Under the pieces are notes generated by a model. It saw only the letters and a list, made by a program, of their open reading frames with translations. It was not told the origin of the DNA and searched no databases. Source: Forficula auricularia (taxonomy: Eukaryota > Arthropoda > Insecta > Dermaptera > Forficulidae). Taken from it: a DNA stretch of 64,000 nucleotides. Below, piece after piece: positions 63,896 to 64,000 of this stretch (the stretch's first letter is position 1; every line of letters starts with the position of its first letter). The translations under genes and the position numbers were made by a program. The stretch spans positions 10,350,757 to 10,414,756 of the forward strand of contig JALMQS010000075.1 of NCBI GenBank assembly GCA_024734495.1. Reading direction: 5' to 3'.

Positions 63896-64000
63896 CTGTA
63901 ATTTTTCCAAAAGTTGACATTAATAAAAAATGAAGCTTGTTTTTTTCAGATAAGGAATTCGCCACGCGTTTTATCGACGAAATACTTTTTGGAACGCTAG

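Overview
The window is AT-rich animal DNA, almost certainly from an insect. Large introns, GT-AG splice sites, an insect-type EcKinase (CHK) gene and many insect-type transposons (mariner, copia, jockey-like LINE, PIF/Harbinger, hAT, tRNA-derived SINEs) point that way; the order cannot be fixed from this sequence. There are two host genes. On the minus strand, nine small exons between 9.5 kb and 63.9 kb join in perfect phase into the C-terminal ~560 residues of a class C GPCR of the metabotropic glutamate receptor family: end of the ligand-binding domain, nine-cysteine domain, seven membrane helices, start of the tail. Its 5' exons lie beyond the right edge. On the plus strand, two exons at 5.5-9.0 kb encode the C-terminal two thirds of an EcKinase/CHK-like small-molecule kinase whose 5' exons were not found. 

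Layout: 1-5.5 kb holds a broken hAT transposase, a fold-back element, a ribozyme-bearing palindrome and a PIF/Harbinger element with a second ribozyme repeat inserted in it. 5.5-9.0 kb is the kinase gene with a repeat-filled intron. 9.5-25 kb carries the 7TM and cysteine-rich exons, with introns holding TIR elements with internal tandem repeats, a duplicated exon fragment, LINE scraps and a SINE. 25-42 kb holds G-rich repeats, palindromes, a dead mariner, a young but reverse-transcriptase-less copia element, two very large palindromes and three ligand-domain exons. 42-64 kb is essentially one 21.6-kb intron packed with LINEs, a SINE, hAT elements and more palindromes, ending at the first visible receptor exon. 

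The most striking feature is a set of hammerhead-ribozyme-like motifs (CUGANGA, stem II, GAA, short self-complementary stem III, UH). Ten have a complete core and several more are decayed. They sit in the middle of palindromic repeats of at least five sequence families. Wherever a palindrome carries two opposed copies, exactly one is intact. Four intact copies are sense to the receptor pre-mRNA. This resembles the ribozymes known from Penelope-like elements and related small retroelements, but the inverted-pair arrangement and the one unpaired base always found before stem II deserve testing.
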